A DNA stretch of 64,000 nt, from contig CM068541.1 in the NCBI GenBank assembly GCA_035048495.1, positions 2,363,929-2,427,928 on the forward strand, given 5' to 3'. Position 1 is the first letter of the stretch. The number at the start of each line of letters is the position of its first letter. Below, piece by piece: positions 47,001-57,319 of this stretch. The notes under the pieces are model-generated. The model had not been told where the DNA came from, made no database searches, and saw nothing but the letters and a program-made list of their open reading frames with translations. The stretch is from Euptelea pleiosperma (lineage: Eukaryota; Streptophyta; Magnoliopsida; Ranunculales; Eupteleaceae). The translations under genes and the position numbers were made by a program.

Positions 47001-50000
47001 ACCTAGAAAATTTATGATTTTTTTTTTATAAAAGTTGGCGCATTTAACACTAATCCTATTACCAAAAAAAGCACACATATTTAAAGAATAACTATTAACA
47101 GACATTTAAAAAAAGCGTAACAAAATTTGTAGTTATTAGTTCAAAAAAAATGTGAACCCATAACTTAAAAATACAAAATAACTAAAAAAACACTAACTCG
47201 ATTAATTGATAACAAAAAAAATTAAAATAAAATCAGGAATCATCCTAGTTAAAGAAAAACCGTAACTTCGACTATAATAACTGGGTTGTACAAATTCATA
47301 ACTAAAATTTGCACAAAAAATTTAGAAAACACGACAAATTTAACGTTAACTCTAACTCAAAAGTAAAACCCTAATTATAAAAATGTTTTAGGAAAAGAAG
47401 AAAATCAGACAAAATAATGAGAATATAAATTCAGACAAAATAATGAGAATATGTAAAAATAAATAAAAAGGAATACCTCTAGCGGCTTAGATAGAGAGAA
47501 ACATTGTGCTTCCCTCCACAGAGAAGTGCTTTGCGCTGAGAGAGAAGAGGAGGTGCCATTATGAGAGATATAAAGAAGAGGAGAATCATTAGGAGAGATA
47601 AGGGAAAGAAATATTTGAAGATAGCCATTAAAAAGATTTTAGGAACATTAAATGAGGGTTTAGGAGGTAGCAAGAGATATTATTCTTTGGATGTAAACTG
47701 ATGGATGTTCATTAGGTAGTGGGGGGAGATTTTAGGATGTAGCAAAGATTTTTTTTTTTATCTAGCAAAAAAAAATAAGTAAAGAAGTTGGTGTTGTAAC
47801 GGTTTTGAGAGCTGGTGTGGCATTTTGATTGTTGAGAGTGCCACTTCAACATTACGTGGAGGAGAGAAAAAGCAGGTCCAGAGGTCTCTGCTTTAGTATA
47901 GATATATGTTGTAGTTGTAAATCAAGAAACTAATTACTTTTGTCAATATAGGGTAATGGAATAAGGGGAAAAAATTAATTAGCCGTAAATGAAGAAATTA
48001 ATTATCTTTATTAATATAGGGGTCCTGGGATAGGAAAAATAGTAATTTGATGTAAATGAAAAAAATTGTTAACCTTTATTAATACTAGTGGGTGGCACAT
48101 GCATGTGATAACAATATTTTCTAAAAGTGATATAGGAAAAAACCAATTAGTTGACAATAAAGAAAGTAATTGATCCATGATATATTCAAAATAACTGCCC
48201 ATCAAGACATAGAATGATTAGTATATTGTGAGGTACTATTTTGGAAATTTCATCAACCCAAGAGTTTGCTTTATAATATAAATAGATAATATAAATCTAG
48301 GGGCTTCTTTATTGTGGACTACTGCAGTATGTGTAAACAAAATGGTGAATCCGTGAACCATCTCTTCCTACATTGTGACATGGCCATGGAAGTTTGGTAC
48401 ATGTTTATGGCGGCGTTTGGAATGAACTGGGTTATGCCGGAGTCCTTCATGGAAATGTTGCTTTGTTGGCACTTGTCGGTCTTCTCTCAGAGAGGAAGGA
48501 TCCTTTGGAGGCTTATCTCGTTTGAAATTGTTTGGGGGTTATGGAAGGAGAGAAATCGGAGAGTCTTTGAGGATAAAAGCGAGGAGTTGCCCTCTATTAT
48601 TCTCAATATTAAAGGGCTGGTCTTCCTACGGTCTAGAAGTCTTTGTGTTTAGATGGGATGACCTTGTGCTTTGTTTAGGTTTGTGTTTGTTTGAGGGGCT
48701 TAGCTCTGTGAAGCTCACCTTGACCTCACTTTCTTTGTTGCTCTAGGCTCTGGCCTCATTTTTAATAAAATTTATACTTACAAAAAAAAATTACATGTAT
48801 TATTATATTGGTAGATAGAGATTGGGATTTGTATTTAACTAATACATAATAAATATGGAAGAGATGAAGAAGGGACTGGGGGCAAAAGGAGAAAAAAGGT
48901 AATGAAGGGAACAGTGAGATGGGTAAAGAAAAAAATGATTAGCCCTCTTCCAAAACAGAGAGAGCTGAGGAGAAGAAGAGACTGGTTGAGAAGGTTCTAG
49001 GGACAGCTTTTTATTAGGAAGGGCAGTAAAATCTCGATTTTAACCCTCTTTTTCTCATTGGATAAAAAAGTTGCAAAGGGTATGTGTGGAAACATTGTCT
49101 TCGCTTTATATGTAGTTTAGATATTATAAATTATTTACCAACATGCCATGTTTCTTACTTGTCCAAAGAAAAGGCCATTTTATCAGTTTTATTTTCATTC
49201 AAATTTGAGTTAAAGTGTTACGTGTAACATTTTTTTTTTTTGTTTATTGGTAAATTGTTACATGATTAGTAGCTATGGAAACTTCAATTTAAAACAAAGA
49301 ATTCAGAAATTTAAACCTTTTCCATCTTAGTAACACTGTTATTGTGAATTCAATAAAAGTAAGCTTATTCACTGTGGAACACAATTTTAGATAATTATGG
49401 CCTCTTTGCATTGCCATTTTTTGCACCACAAAATTGTATTCTGAAGAGCTTTTTATTTAGCTAAAAATATCTTTTTATGGTGCAAAAATGGCAATCCACC
49501 CAGGCCCCAAGTATTTTTGTTTTTAAGAATAAGTATTTTTTTTTGTCAATTTCTCTGAAATATAGCAGTGTGAGATTTTGAAAAGGAGGGTATTTGGTTC
49601 TTTACACTCCCCGTGGCAGAGGATGCATAGTGATAATTTGGTCATTGTGTTGAAATTGGAAGGATTTTTTGGTCATTTTGAGTTCTTGCTCTTGATCTGT
49701 CTTAGACTATCTGAATTGCAGCATGGAAGAAGCGAAGAAGAACATGTATGCGTTAAGTACGACCACCTACACTGGATTTCAATGCACTGTATCTGAAGAA
49801 ACATCTGAGAAATTTAAGGGTAAGTAAATATCTTTAGGCATTGTTTCATTCTTACACGTCATAATTTACGTGCTTCTGTTGGTTTCTGAGAATCTATTTG
49901 CATTCTCTTCTTTTGTAGGATTGCCTGGAGTTCTTTGGGTATTACCAGATTCATACATAGATGTTAAAAACAAGGATTATGGAGGTTGGTTTTGTAAGCT

Positions 50001-50275
50001 TTCTTAATTTTTTTGTTTGTAAGCAAGCTTTCGTATTTAAAGAAAGGGCTTTGTTTATTTATGATTGTATAATGGGTTTTCTTTTCTTCTTTTTTCCAGG
50101 AGATAAATATATTAATGGGGAGATAATTCCTTGCAAGTACCCCACTTATCAACCAAAGAAGCGGAGTGGATCTAAATACGAGAGCAGAAAATACGAAAGA
50201 CGGAGAGATGGTCCCCCTCCTGAACGAAGAAAACCCAGACAAGAGGCAACTCAGGCAGACTCGGCTTCTGGATGA
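44004..50275 (+). CDS. MORF9: Multiple organellar RNA editing factor, MORF9-like (plastid)
   Basis: Four exons: 44004-44374, 49722-49819, 49919-49984 and 50100-50275, all with GT-AG introns, giving 236 residues. MORF/RIP proteins bind PPR editing factors and are needed for C-to-U editing; MORF9 acts in chloroplasts. The Ser/Thr-rich N-terminus ([16 protein letters not shown]...) fits a transit peptide. The MORF box runs from [18 protein letters not shown] through [30 protein letters not shown] to [33 protein letters not shown], and the basic tail [19 protein letters not shown] matches MORF9 from memory. All splice junctions restore family text. An in-frame ATG at 43965 would add 13 residues; 44004 is preferred. 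Intron 1 is 5347 bp because of LINE insertions. A donor just after the stop (50277) and an acceptor near 50367 suggest an intron in the 3' UTR. Confidence 0.93.
45041..45190 (+). mobile_element. SINE-like retroposon with perfect 13-bp duplication
   Basis: 150 bp inserted in LINE ORF2 and flanked by ATCTAAGGCCCTA on both sides (45028-45040, 45191-45203). Its 3' end is A-rich (AAAATTTCAAAAAATAAAT), so target-primed retroposition is likely. AGGGTCAGTTGGCTA near the left and TAGCTCAGCTGACCCT before the tail form an inverted pair. No B-box was recognised. Confidence 0.75.
46253..46454 (+). repeat. 101-bp tandem duplication inside LINE L1-e
   Basis: Two adjacent copies sharing TTGATGCCTAGATCTATGC and GAGAGGACGAGTGTTATGGC. 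The period of 101 shifts the reading frame. Confidence 0.85.
46791..48302. other. MORF9 intron 1: A-rich repeat field
   Basis: Degenerate A-rich repeats with TTTAACACTAATCCTA-like words (46800-47400), similar to 44590-44880 on the other side of the LINE. Degenerate ~70-75-bp repeats (GTAAATGAAGAAA..ATTAATATAGGGG) lie at 47910-48130. Confidence 0.5.
48303..48790 (+). mobile_element. LINE tail (L1-f) in MORF9 intron 1
   Basis: zf-RVT core [50 protein letters not shown], then a 3' UTR and an A-tail at about 48780. The 5' end is truncated; no duplication was found. Confidence 0.8.
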
Positions 50276-51686
50276 GGTAATCAGAGTTGGATTTTACATG
50301 CCACAGCGGAACTTTGCTTCTTATGTGAGGTCATGTTAATTATTTTTGGTCAATGATGTATTTGCAGGATATTAATAATTCTGACGCCGAAGAAGATGGA
50401 TGGTACTTAATTCTACTTTACGTGTTGGACACCATCTTGCATGGGTAGTTTAACTGGAGATTAGAAGATGCTGCCTAAACGGTGTATGCTTAAGTGCTTG
50501 TTCATGTCTCTTGTAAGGCTTGCGGCGTAGTTGCATCTGGAGTTATAAAAAAAAAAGACTGTATGAGTATGTTTGTAAGACTGGATCTGACCTGGGCATT
50601 ATATGATTTAAATCATAGTTCTCTTACTTTAATGGTCTGGTTTTATGGGTCATAAATTAAAAGGAGACAGATGTACTTCGAATTTAGGGCAGGGAGCAGG
50701 TGTTACTAGGGAAACGCAGTGCACCAAAATTTGACCATTGAGGCTATTCAACATCTAAATAATGGAGACCTGCTTCATTCTTCATGAGGTTGGATTGGAC
50801 AAGAACTTCACTAATACTCTCCCTTATTTAATCTTACGGACAAACAGCACCCCAGTTATACAGTTGTTCCATCACACAAATGGTTCTAATATTTGGTAAG
50901 TTTGAACTCTTTTAAAGTCGAATGTTTGGTCCATGTAGCCCAGGTACCTGTCTTAGAATTTGATCCCTGAAAAAGGATTTGTGGTTTTGACAGTATCTTT
51001 TTATCTTTTTAAAAAATTTAAAGTTCAGTAGCTTTGTAAGATAATGAACCAAGCCCCCCATGATCAAATTTTAGTCCAGTCGATTGCCTGGTAGGACCTG
51101 TTGTGAATCCTGATTGCCGTGTGCTAAAACAAAAGAAGGGAAGGACAGAATCTTGCCTTCCCATCCGGAAGCAGATGTATTTTCCATTTAAAATCTGAAA
51201 ACTGGGAATGAGTAGACCTTGAAGTGCCATCCAGAGTAAAAGAAAATCATTTCTCATAATATTCAGGATATTAACATGCATGCTGAAGAACCTCTTGCTT
51301 GCAAACATGATATTGTTGCACCCTGATTTTTGTTTTCAGGGATTACTTATGTTTGGCCATTTTCCATTTCAAGCTCAGGAGGTTTATCTAACAGTTGTTC
51401 TCCAAGTTAAGGGCACTACAAGGTAAAATCAGCCACTTGAGGCTTGACAGTATATAACAGTTCCAAACAAGATATGATTGATTACATTGTTATTGGTAAT
51501 AACTTGGCACACAGTAGTTTGAATCACTTACCACACTATACCTTTGGACTACATTACAAAGCAAATACTGACACAAAAACATCAACCTTATTGTTCTTAC
51601 AACAAACAAAGGAAATTCGAATAAAATGTCTGAAACAGATTCATTTGGAGGTGTATATCATGTGCATATGGGCATGCACACGACCA
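50276..51686. other. MORF9 3' UTR and gap to the NLR gene
   Basis: MORF9 3' UTR with a likely intron at 50277-50367, then AT-rich sequence. The two genes converge: MORF9 runs plus and the receptor minus, about 1.5 kb apart. No other gene is seen. Confidence 0.6.
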
Positions 51687-51742
51687 GTCTGTGGTCTGTG
51701 GTCTGTGGTCTGTGGTCTGTGGTCTGTAGTCTGTAGTCTGTA
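51687..51742. repeat. GTCTGTG/A heptamer repeat, eight copies
   Basis: Eight consecutive 7-bp units: five GTCTGTG then three GTCTGTA. It starts 42 bp beyond the receptor stop codon, so it is probably transcribed in that gene's 3' UTR. Confidence 0.95.
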
Positions 51743-51783
51743 CTAGTTGGATTGTGGAGACGTTGCAGTGATGTTTCTCTTGA

Positions 51784-54378
51784 CTACTCATCTTCCTCCA
51801 TCTTCCCTTCTTCTTCACTCTCTTCCGCTTCTTTCTTCATCCAGACCCCAAGATAATTAACTTCACAAGGGAATGACTGCAACATGTGGCAGTGGCTAAC
51901 CTCAACATACTTTAACAAAGGCATCCCGCTCTGCACAGTCCTCCACTCCACTTGCAATCTTGGCAAGAACTTCAAACATAGGCCCTCTATTTTCCAAACA
52001 TTGTTCTTGCTACCCCAGAAGTTGCCGCTCATGCAGGTCAGTTGTCCACTCTCAATATAAAGATATAGCAACTCACAGAGGGAAGATGGATTAACCCAAC
52101 TTGGTGTAGCTTCTCCATGGTAGTTCCTAAGATATAGCTCTTGAAGACGCGGAGGTGGGGAAAGCTGATCCAACTTCTGTAGAATCTTTTTGTTCTGACA
52201 ATCTTTTGTGTCAATAGATAAAACCTGAAGATGATCGAGCCGCGACAGGACAACCAGTTCATCATCTGCAATTTCATCCTCTTCACCTATGTTTATTCGT
52301 AGCACTCTGAGTTGGGTCAAGCCCTTGAGCTCACCAAGGCGACAACCATCTTTACTTGGACTTGCTAGCTTGAATCCAGATAACACTTGAAGATTGAAGA
52401 GCTTCCCCAGTCCCTGAGGCAGGTTCTGAAGAGAAGGACAATTCCCAATGTCCAAGACTGTGAGCTTTTGTAAAGTTGTGATAGATGGAGGCAGCTTCTC
52501 AAGATTATTGCATTCGGTCAGGACCAAAAGCTGGAGGTTCCGTAGCTTTCTAATGGAATATGGCAATTCTTTCAGGCTGGAAACTCCCCGAAGGTTGAGA
52601 TATGCTAGGCGATTCAGGGAACTGATCCAACCCAATAAATCCTCGATACAAATGCCGTCTAGCTTATTGTGTGAAAGATCTAACACCCTGAGGGACTTTA
52701 CTTTGGCCAATCCAGTATTCCGACTGAATTGGAATGGGCAGCTTGTCATCACTAAAAATGCCCGTAACTTTGAATTGCTCTCCAGGGGCTGCACACCCAT
52801 ATCGCTTGTAAAACCCAGATGGCGAGAATCTGCATTTGGTTTTTGCCTGTTTCTTTCATCAAAGGTGCCGAATGCCTCTTCTCTTGCGATTCTAATGATC
52901 AAATCCCGCACCATGTCGTGCATTTTGCAGTTATAGACTCTTCCATCATAACCCCTCTGAGACACAACTTCAACTAGGCATCTGCTGATGAGTTCCGATA
53001 GACAATCATAGCCCACTTCAGTTGCAGTTCTCGGGGCCTTTCCATAGACAAAACTCTCTCCGACCCACCAATTGACCAACTGTTCAGCACTGATCTCACA
53101 GTCTTCAGGATAAATAGAGAAACACAGTATACAGTACTTCAGATGAGTTGGAAGCTCGTCATAGCTCAATTGCAGAGAAGCCATTACGGAGCTATCATGT
53201 CCTTTGGCTGCCATTTTATCATGGAAATTATCACAAATCTGTTTCCACTCGCCAAAGGATGTTTTGGTTGACAGTAACCCTGCAATTGTCTTGATTGCTA
53301 ATGGAAGGCCCTGGCATTTATTCACAATCTCCCTCCCCTTTTCTTGTAACTGGGACTGACATGCACCCTTGCTTACTGGAAATGCAACTTTGCAAAATAA
53401 CGACCAGCTCTTCTCTTCATCAAGAACTTTGGGCCGGTGAATCCGTCCTTCCACAACTCCCATGCTTCTTGCAACTTCGTCAATCCTCGTCGTGATTATG
53501 ATGCTACTGCTGTATCCCTTCCCTTTCGGCAGTCCAGCGGACATCCGTTCCCACCAGCCACTATCAGTGCTCCATACATCATCCATGATGATAAGATATG
53601 TCTTATTCTTTAGAGCTTGCTGAATTCTGTGCAGCAATGCACCTTTATCAAATCCATTCTCCTCCTCTCCTAATTGTTTCAACATGCTCTTCATAATCTC
53701 TATCTCGACAAATGTTTGAGATACTGACACCCAAATCCGCTTCTCAAAGCGATCAACTATTTCTTTATCATTGAAGATCTTCTGGGTGATGGTTGTTTTG
53801 CCCAACCCCCCCATCCCTACAATCCCAACTCGATGTAATTCCTCATTAGCAGGGAGAATCCAGCGTTTTATCTTTTTCGTATCCTCTGTCAACCCGACTA
53901 TTTCAGATTGATCAAAAGCTTGCGAGGTCCACCTCACAGTGTTGTTATTTTCTTCACGACCTTTCTGACTCATGATCGGAGTAATGTAGGAGCGTAAGTC
54001 CTTCTCCATCTTCCCAATGCGCTTGTTGATTTCCCTCAACTTCTTTCCTGTTTGATAGCGGAAGGATATCTCATGTAGAGAGAAACTGTAACACAAGGAA
54101 ACCTCTTTTCGGCAATCTGCTCGAATTTGGCAATCTACTAGTATGTCGTCGGCATCGTAAATCAATTCTCTAAGCTGAGCCAAGATTGTCTTGACAGTTT
54201 GGTGAGTCCTTTCGTGCTTGTGTGCATCGGTCAGAAAGGACCTCATAACTTGAAGGTTTTGCTTCATATCATCGAACTGGTCCTGGAATTCAAGTACGAC
54301 CTGATGCTCATCTTTTAGGGTAGTAAACAACTGTCCAACAAGAGCTTGAACTACTGCGCCAGATACTAAGTCCGTCAT
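51784..54378 (-). CDS. ZAR1: CC-NB-ARC-LRR immune receptor, ZAR1-like
   Basis: A single exon from ATG at 54378 (MTDLVSGAVVQALVGQ) to 51784, 864 residues; Arabidopsis ZAR1 is 852 and also intronless. ZAR1 senses pathogen effectors through pseudokinase partners and assembles into a calcium-permeable resistosome at the plasma membrane. Order: coiled coil (1-140) with ADDILVDC at 76-83; P-loop GMGGLGKTT at 188-196; FEKRIWVSVSQTF; Walker B YLIIMDDVW; SSIIITTR; CQGLPLAIKT; LKYCILCFSIYPED; MHD in CKMHDMV (486-488); then LRRs ending GVWMK like ZAR1. P-loop Lys 194 and MHD Asp 488 are within one residue of ZAR1 positions 195 and 489. An acidic tail (EAEESEEEGKMEEDE) follows the ZAR1-like end. The frame is open 55 codons further upstream to 54543; 54378 is preferred because it gives ZAR1-like spacing and a MADA-like start. 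All key motifs are intact, so it is probably functional. A paralogous ZAR1-type NLR is the alternative. Confidence 0.9.
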   Translation of the reverse strand: MTDLVSGAVVQALVGQLFTTLKDEHQVVLEFQDQFDDMKQNLQVMRSFLTDAHKHERTHQTVKTILAQLRELIYDADDILVDCQIRADCRKEVSLCYSFSLHEISFRYQTGKKLREINKRIGKMEKDLRSYITPIMSQKGREENNNTVRWTSQAFDQSEIVGLTEDTKKIKRWILPANEELHRVGIVGMGGLGKTTITQKIFNDKEIVDRFEKRIWVSVSQTFVEIEIMKSMLKQLGEEENGFDKGALLHRIQQALKNKTYLIIMDDVWSTDSGWWERMSAGLPKGKGYSSSIIITTRIDEVARSMGVVEGRIHRPKVLDEEKSWSLFCKVAFPVSKGACQSQLQEKGREIVNKCQGLPLAIKTIAGLLSTKTSFGEWKQICDNFHDKMAAKGHDSSVMASLQLSYDELPTHLKYCILCFSIYPEDCEISAEQLVNWWVGESFVYGKAPRTATEVGYDCLSELISRCLVEVVSQRGYDGRVYNCKMHDMVRDLIIRIAREEAFGTFDERNRQKPNADSRHLGFTSDMGVQPLESNSKLRAFLVMTSCPFQFSRNTGLAKVKSLRVLDLSHNKLDGICIEDLLGWISSLNRLAYLNLRGVSSLKELPYSIRKLRNLQLLVLTECNNLEKLPPSITTLQKLTVLDIGNCPSLQNLPQGLGKLFNLQVLSGFKLASPSKDGCRLGELKGLTQLRVLRINIGEEDEIADDELVVLSRLDHLQVLSIDTKDCQNKKILQKLDQLSPPPRLQELYLRNYHGEATPSWVNPSSLCELLYLYIESGQLTCMSGNFWGSKNNVWKIEGLCLKFLPRLQVEWRTVQSGMPLLKYVEVSHCHMLQSFPCEVNYLGVWMKKEAEESEEEGKMEEDE

Positions 54379-54636
54379 CGTCTTTGTTCCTCTCTTTTCT
54401 CCGTCTTCTTGTCTGTAAATTTCCATCCAAAGCATAATTATCCATCTTTGAATCATGAAACAGATGTACTTCAGAGCACCAGAGAGATTAACAAACTCTT
54501 GATACTCAGCGAACTTTCTTATTTCAATTAATTGTTTTCCCATTTTATCTTTAGACTAGATGATACATGGATCCTCCACTTCTCCTACTTTTTTTTTTTT
54601 TTTTAATAAAAACTGGTGTACAAGGAGGAGGTATCA

Positions 54637-55227
54637 ATTCGAAATCAGAAAATTGTGAAGAAAAATACGAAATTAAATCTATTTGTAGAAAACAATACTT
54701 GTTTTCAAAAATTGCAAAAACGAATACACATAGCCGTTTCTATCGGCGTCAATAAGTTGACGCCATTTTTACCATCACCGTTTTGACTCCGTTTGAAATG
54801 GAGTCAAAACTAATTTCGCTCCACTGCAAACGGCGCCAAAACCATTTTGGCTCCGTTTCAAATTGAGTCAAATCTGATTTGGCGCCATTGCAAATGGAGC
54901 CAAACTCATTTTGACTCCGTTTGAAACGGAGCCAGTTGAATTCCACAATCAATATCTGATGCCGATTGAATTGGCGCAAATTCAATTCTGTCGCCGATTC
55001 AAGCAGTGCCAGATTAGATCTGATGTCGATTCAATCGATGCCAGATTTAGTCTGATCGCTGATTCAATCGGTTACTAAAAGGGCATTTTGGGTGTTATAT
55101 TTTGAAAAAGTTGACGCCGATTCGAACGGCTATGTGTATTCGTTTTTGCAATTTTTGAAAACAAGTATTGTTTTCTACAAATAGATTTAATTTTGTATTT
55201 TTTTTTCACAATTTTCTGATTTGAAAT
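54637..55227. mobile_element. Foldback element with ~107-bp near-perfect TIR, upstream of the NLR
   Basis: 591 bp. The arms (54637-54755 and 55112-55227) share CAGAAAATTGTG, TCTATTTGTAGAAAACAATA, CTTGTTTTCAAAAATTGCAA and CGAATACACATAGCCGTT with few mismatches. The interior repeats GACTCCGTTTGAAA, GGAGTCAAA and GGCGCCA words. It lies about 260 bp upstream of the receptor start codon. No clear target duplication. Confidence 0.85.
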
Positions 55228-55742
55228 CTATTGGTTGGGAGCTGTTCTATTATGTTATGTTCTATTTGGACAGTGGCCATAAATATGAAAAAGTCTTCAA
55301 GAGTAGGCACAGTCCTAGTTAGCAATTCGGCATACGGCAAAAATACGGTATGAAAAAGTTTGAGTATAATTTGGATTTGTCATTTGAAAATAAGTTACAA
55401 AATTCGGCAAAAATAAAATAAAATAAAAATAAATTTTGTTATGGTAATTTTTTCACCTTTAAAAATCAGTTTTTTAAAATAATTCAGGAATAATACTAGT
55501 TCAATACAATTCCTAAAAAATTGCAAATTTTACCGAATCTTTGAATAATATGGTCATATAATACGCTTTGCAAAAAATATCTTACAGGAAATTGTTAACT
55601 AGGGACGCAGTTGCTATTTTGTGGAACTTATTGGGATAACATAACTAGTGTCGAGAGATGTGTTACAACGACATCGAGAAACGTATTATGACAACTTAGA
55701 ACCTGTGATTTCCTTTAGAGACAAAACATACCATGCTGCAAC

Positions 55743-57319
55743 CAAGGTTTAAAAAGGAGTTTGAGGCTTATGCCTCAGGGCACGCCTCAAGGTGAGGCGC
55801 CCAAAAAAGTCTTGAGGCTTAAGTCTCAAGGTACATTTCTAAGGCTTAAACCTCAATTCAGTGAGGCTTAAGCCTTGATGTCGTAGCCAAGGTTTAAAGG
55901 AGGCCGTTTTAATGGTTAAACGGACTGGGGGCGTTACCGTTTAAACCGTTTAAACGGCCGTTAAAATGGATTGAAACAGTCAGGGGCAAAAATGGGAAAA
56001 AACGGAATTAAACGGATTTTAATGGTTTTAATGATTTTAACGGAAAAAAAACGGAAAAAGTGGCGCTGAAATTCAAATTTTGAAATTTGAATAATAAAAA
56101 AAAAATAGAATTTAACGGTTTTAACGGCCATTATTTTCACAAAATTTTTCGAAATTAGACGGCTGTTTAAACGATTTTAATGGCCGTTTAAACGATTTTA
56201 ACGACCGTTAAAACAAAAAAATGGCCGTTTTTTTCAAAATCGATAAAATGGGTTTAAACGGAAACTGGCTTGGGGTGTTACCGTTTAAACGGCCATTTTT
56301 AAAACCATGGTTGTAGCCACAAGGCGTACTTGAGGCTTAAGCCTTGATTTTCACAATAATATCCAAAATTGTGAATCCCTTTTTTTAATTTTTTTTTTCA
56401 CCTTTTTCCATTCATTTTTCCAAAATCCCCTCTTCACTATTCTTTTATATTAAAAACAAATTAAAGATTCTTAGTTTGTTATCTAAAACTTTTTATTTTG
56501 GGGAGAACGATAAATCTAGCATTTTTTTCTCTACTTTTTTCTATTTGAGAGAAATTCTCATAGAGAGCTCAAATCTTATCGGATTGTTATTTCATCACTT
56601 CCTACAATTTTCTTGTGAGGAACCTCCCAAACTCAAGAAATCAAAGCATTAGAGAGTTTTTTTAGGAATTTGACTATATTTTAGATTTTTACCTTATTTT
56701 ATAAATATATGTAAATAATATTTTTATTAATAAATTATAGACTTGCTCTATTTTTCTAACTATATCTTGTTAGTTACTAGTGGGTGGTCTATACCCATGG
56801 CACTCCCTGACAAAACATTTGCCAAAATCAGGTGTGAGTGGCTGAGATCCATCATCCAATTGGAGGATAAGATCTCGGCCCTTGTTTATTGAAGCCTATA
56901 AGAGGGGGTATAAGTGGGGAGCCAGCGATTGCCACTTGTTATATAGATAAGTTACTTACTTTGTCAATAGTGATATTTTATTTGTAGATAGTGGACTTAG
57001 TTTATTAACTACTTAGACTTGGTAACTTAGTTATGTGCTGTATGTTTTTTAAGATTTGATATCAGCATTCATGTATTCAGCCCGATTCCCGGTTGCGTCA
57101 CTTCTTAGGTAAAACTTATAACCTCAATTATTTTTATACTTATTTAAGTTATTTTTTTTCACATGGTATGTTGTTTCAAATTTTTGTAGAATGGATTACA
57201 TTTTTTTTTTAGAATTTGTTAAGCAATTGTTTTAAGTGAGGCTTACGCTTTAGTGAGGCTATGCTTCATCTTTTTTAGGCAAACCACCTCAGTTTCCGAA
57301 CTAGCCTTTTTAAAACTTG
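55743..57319. mobile_element. hAT-like 'word' element F (GAGGCTTAAGCC word), hosting element D
   Basis: Ends CAAGGTTTAAAAAGG and CCTTTTTAAAACTTG; flanks GCTGCAAC / ATTGCAAC (6 of 8). GAGGCTTAAGCCT words occur at both sides. The interior holds element D (55888-56309) and about 900 bp of AT-rich sequence with another unassigned insert near 56765-56950. Confidence 0.7.
55888..56309. mobile_element. hAT-like 'word' element D (CGGCCGTTTAAAC word), nested in F
   Basis: 422 bp, ends CAAGGTTTAAAGGAGGCC and TTTTTAAAACCATG, flanked by GTCGTAGC / GTTGTAGC (7 of 8). It has the same internal word and the same end order, inverted, as the copy upstream of GH3 at 15727-16076. Confidence 0.8.

Noticed and set aside
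51371..51391. Match to the first 12 bases of miR390 (AAGCTCAGGAGG)
   Set aside because: The remaining bases do not match and no complementary star arm lies nearby.
52448..52936. 162-codon ORF antisense to the receptor gene
   Set aside because: Shadow frame of the NB-ARC/LRR coding region; no independent features.
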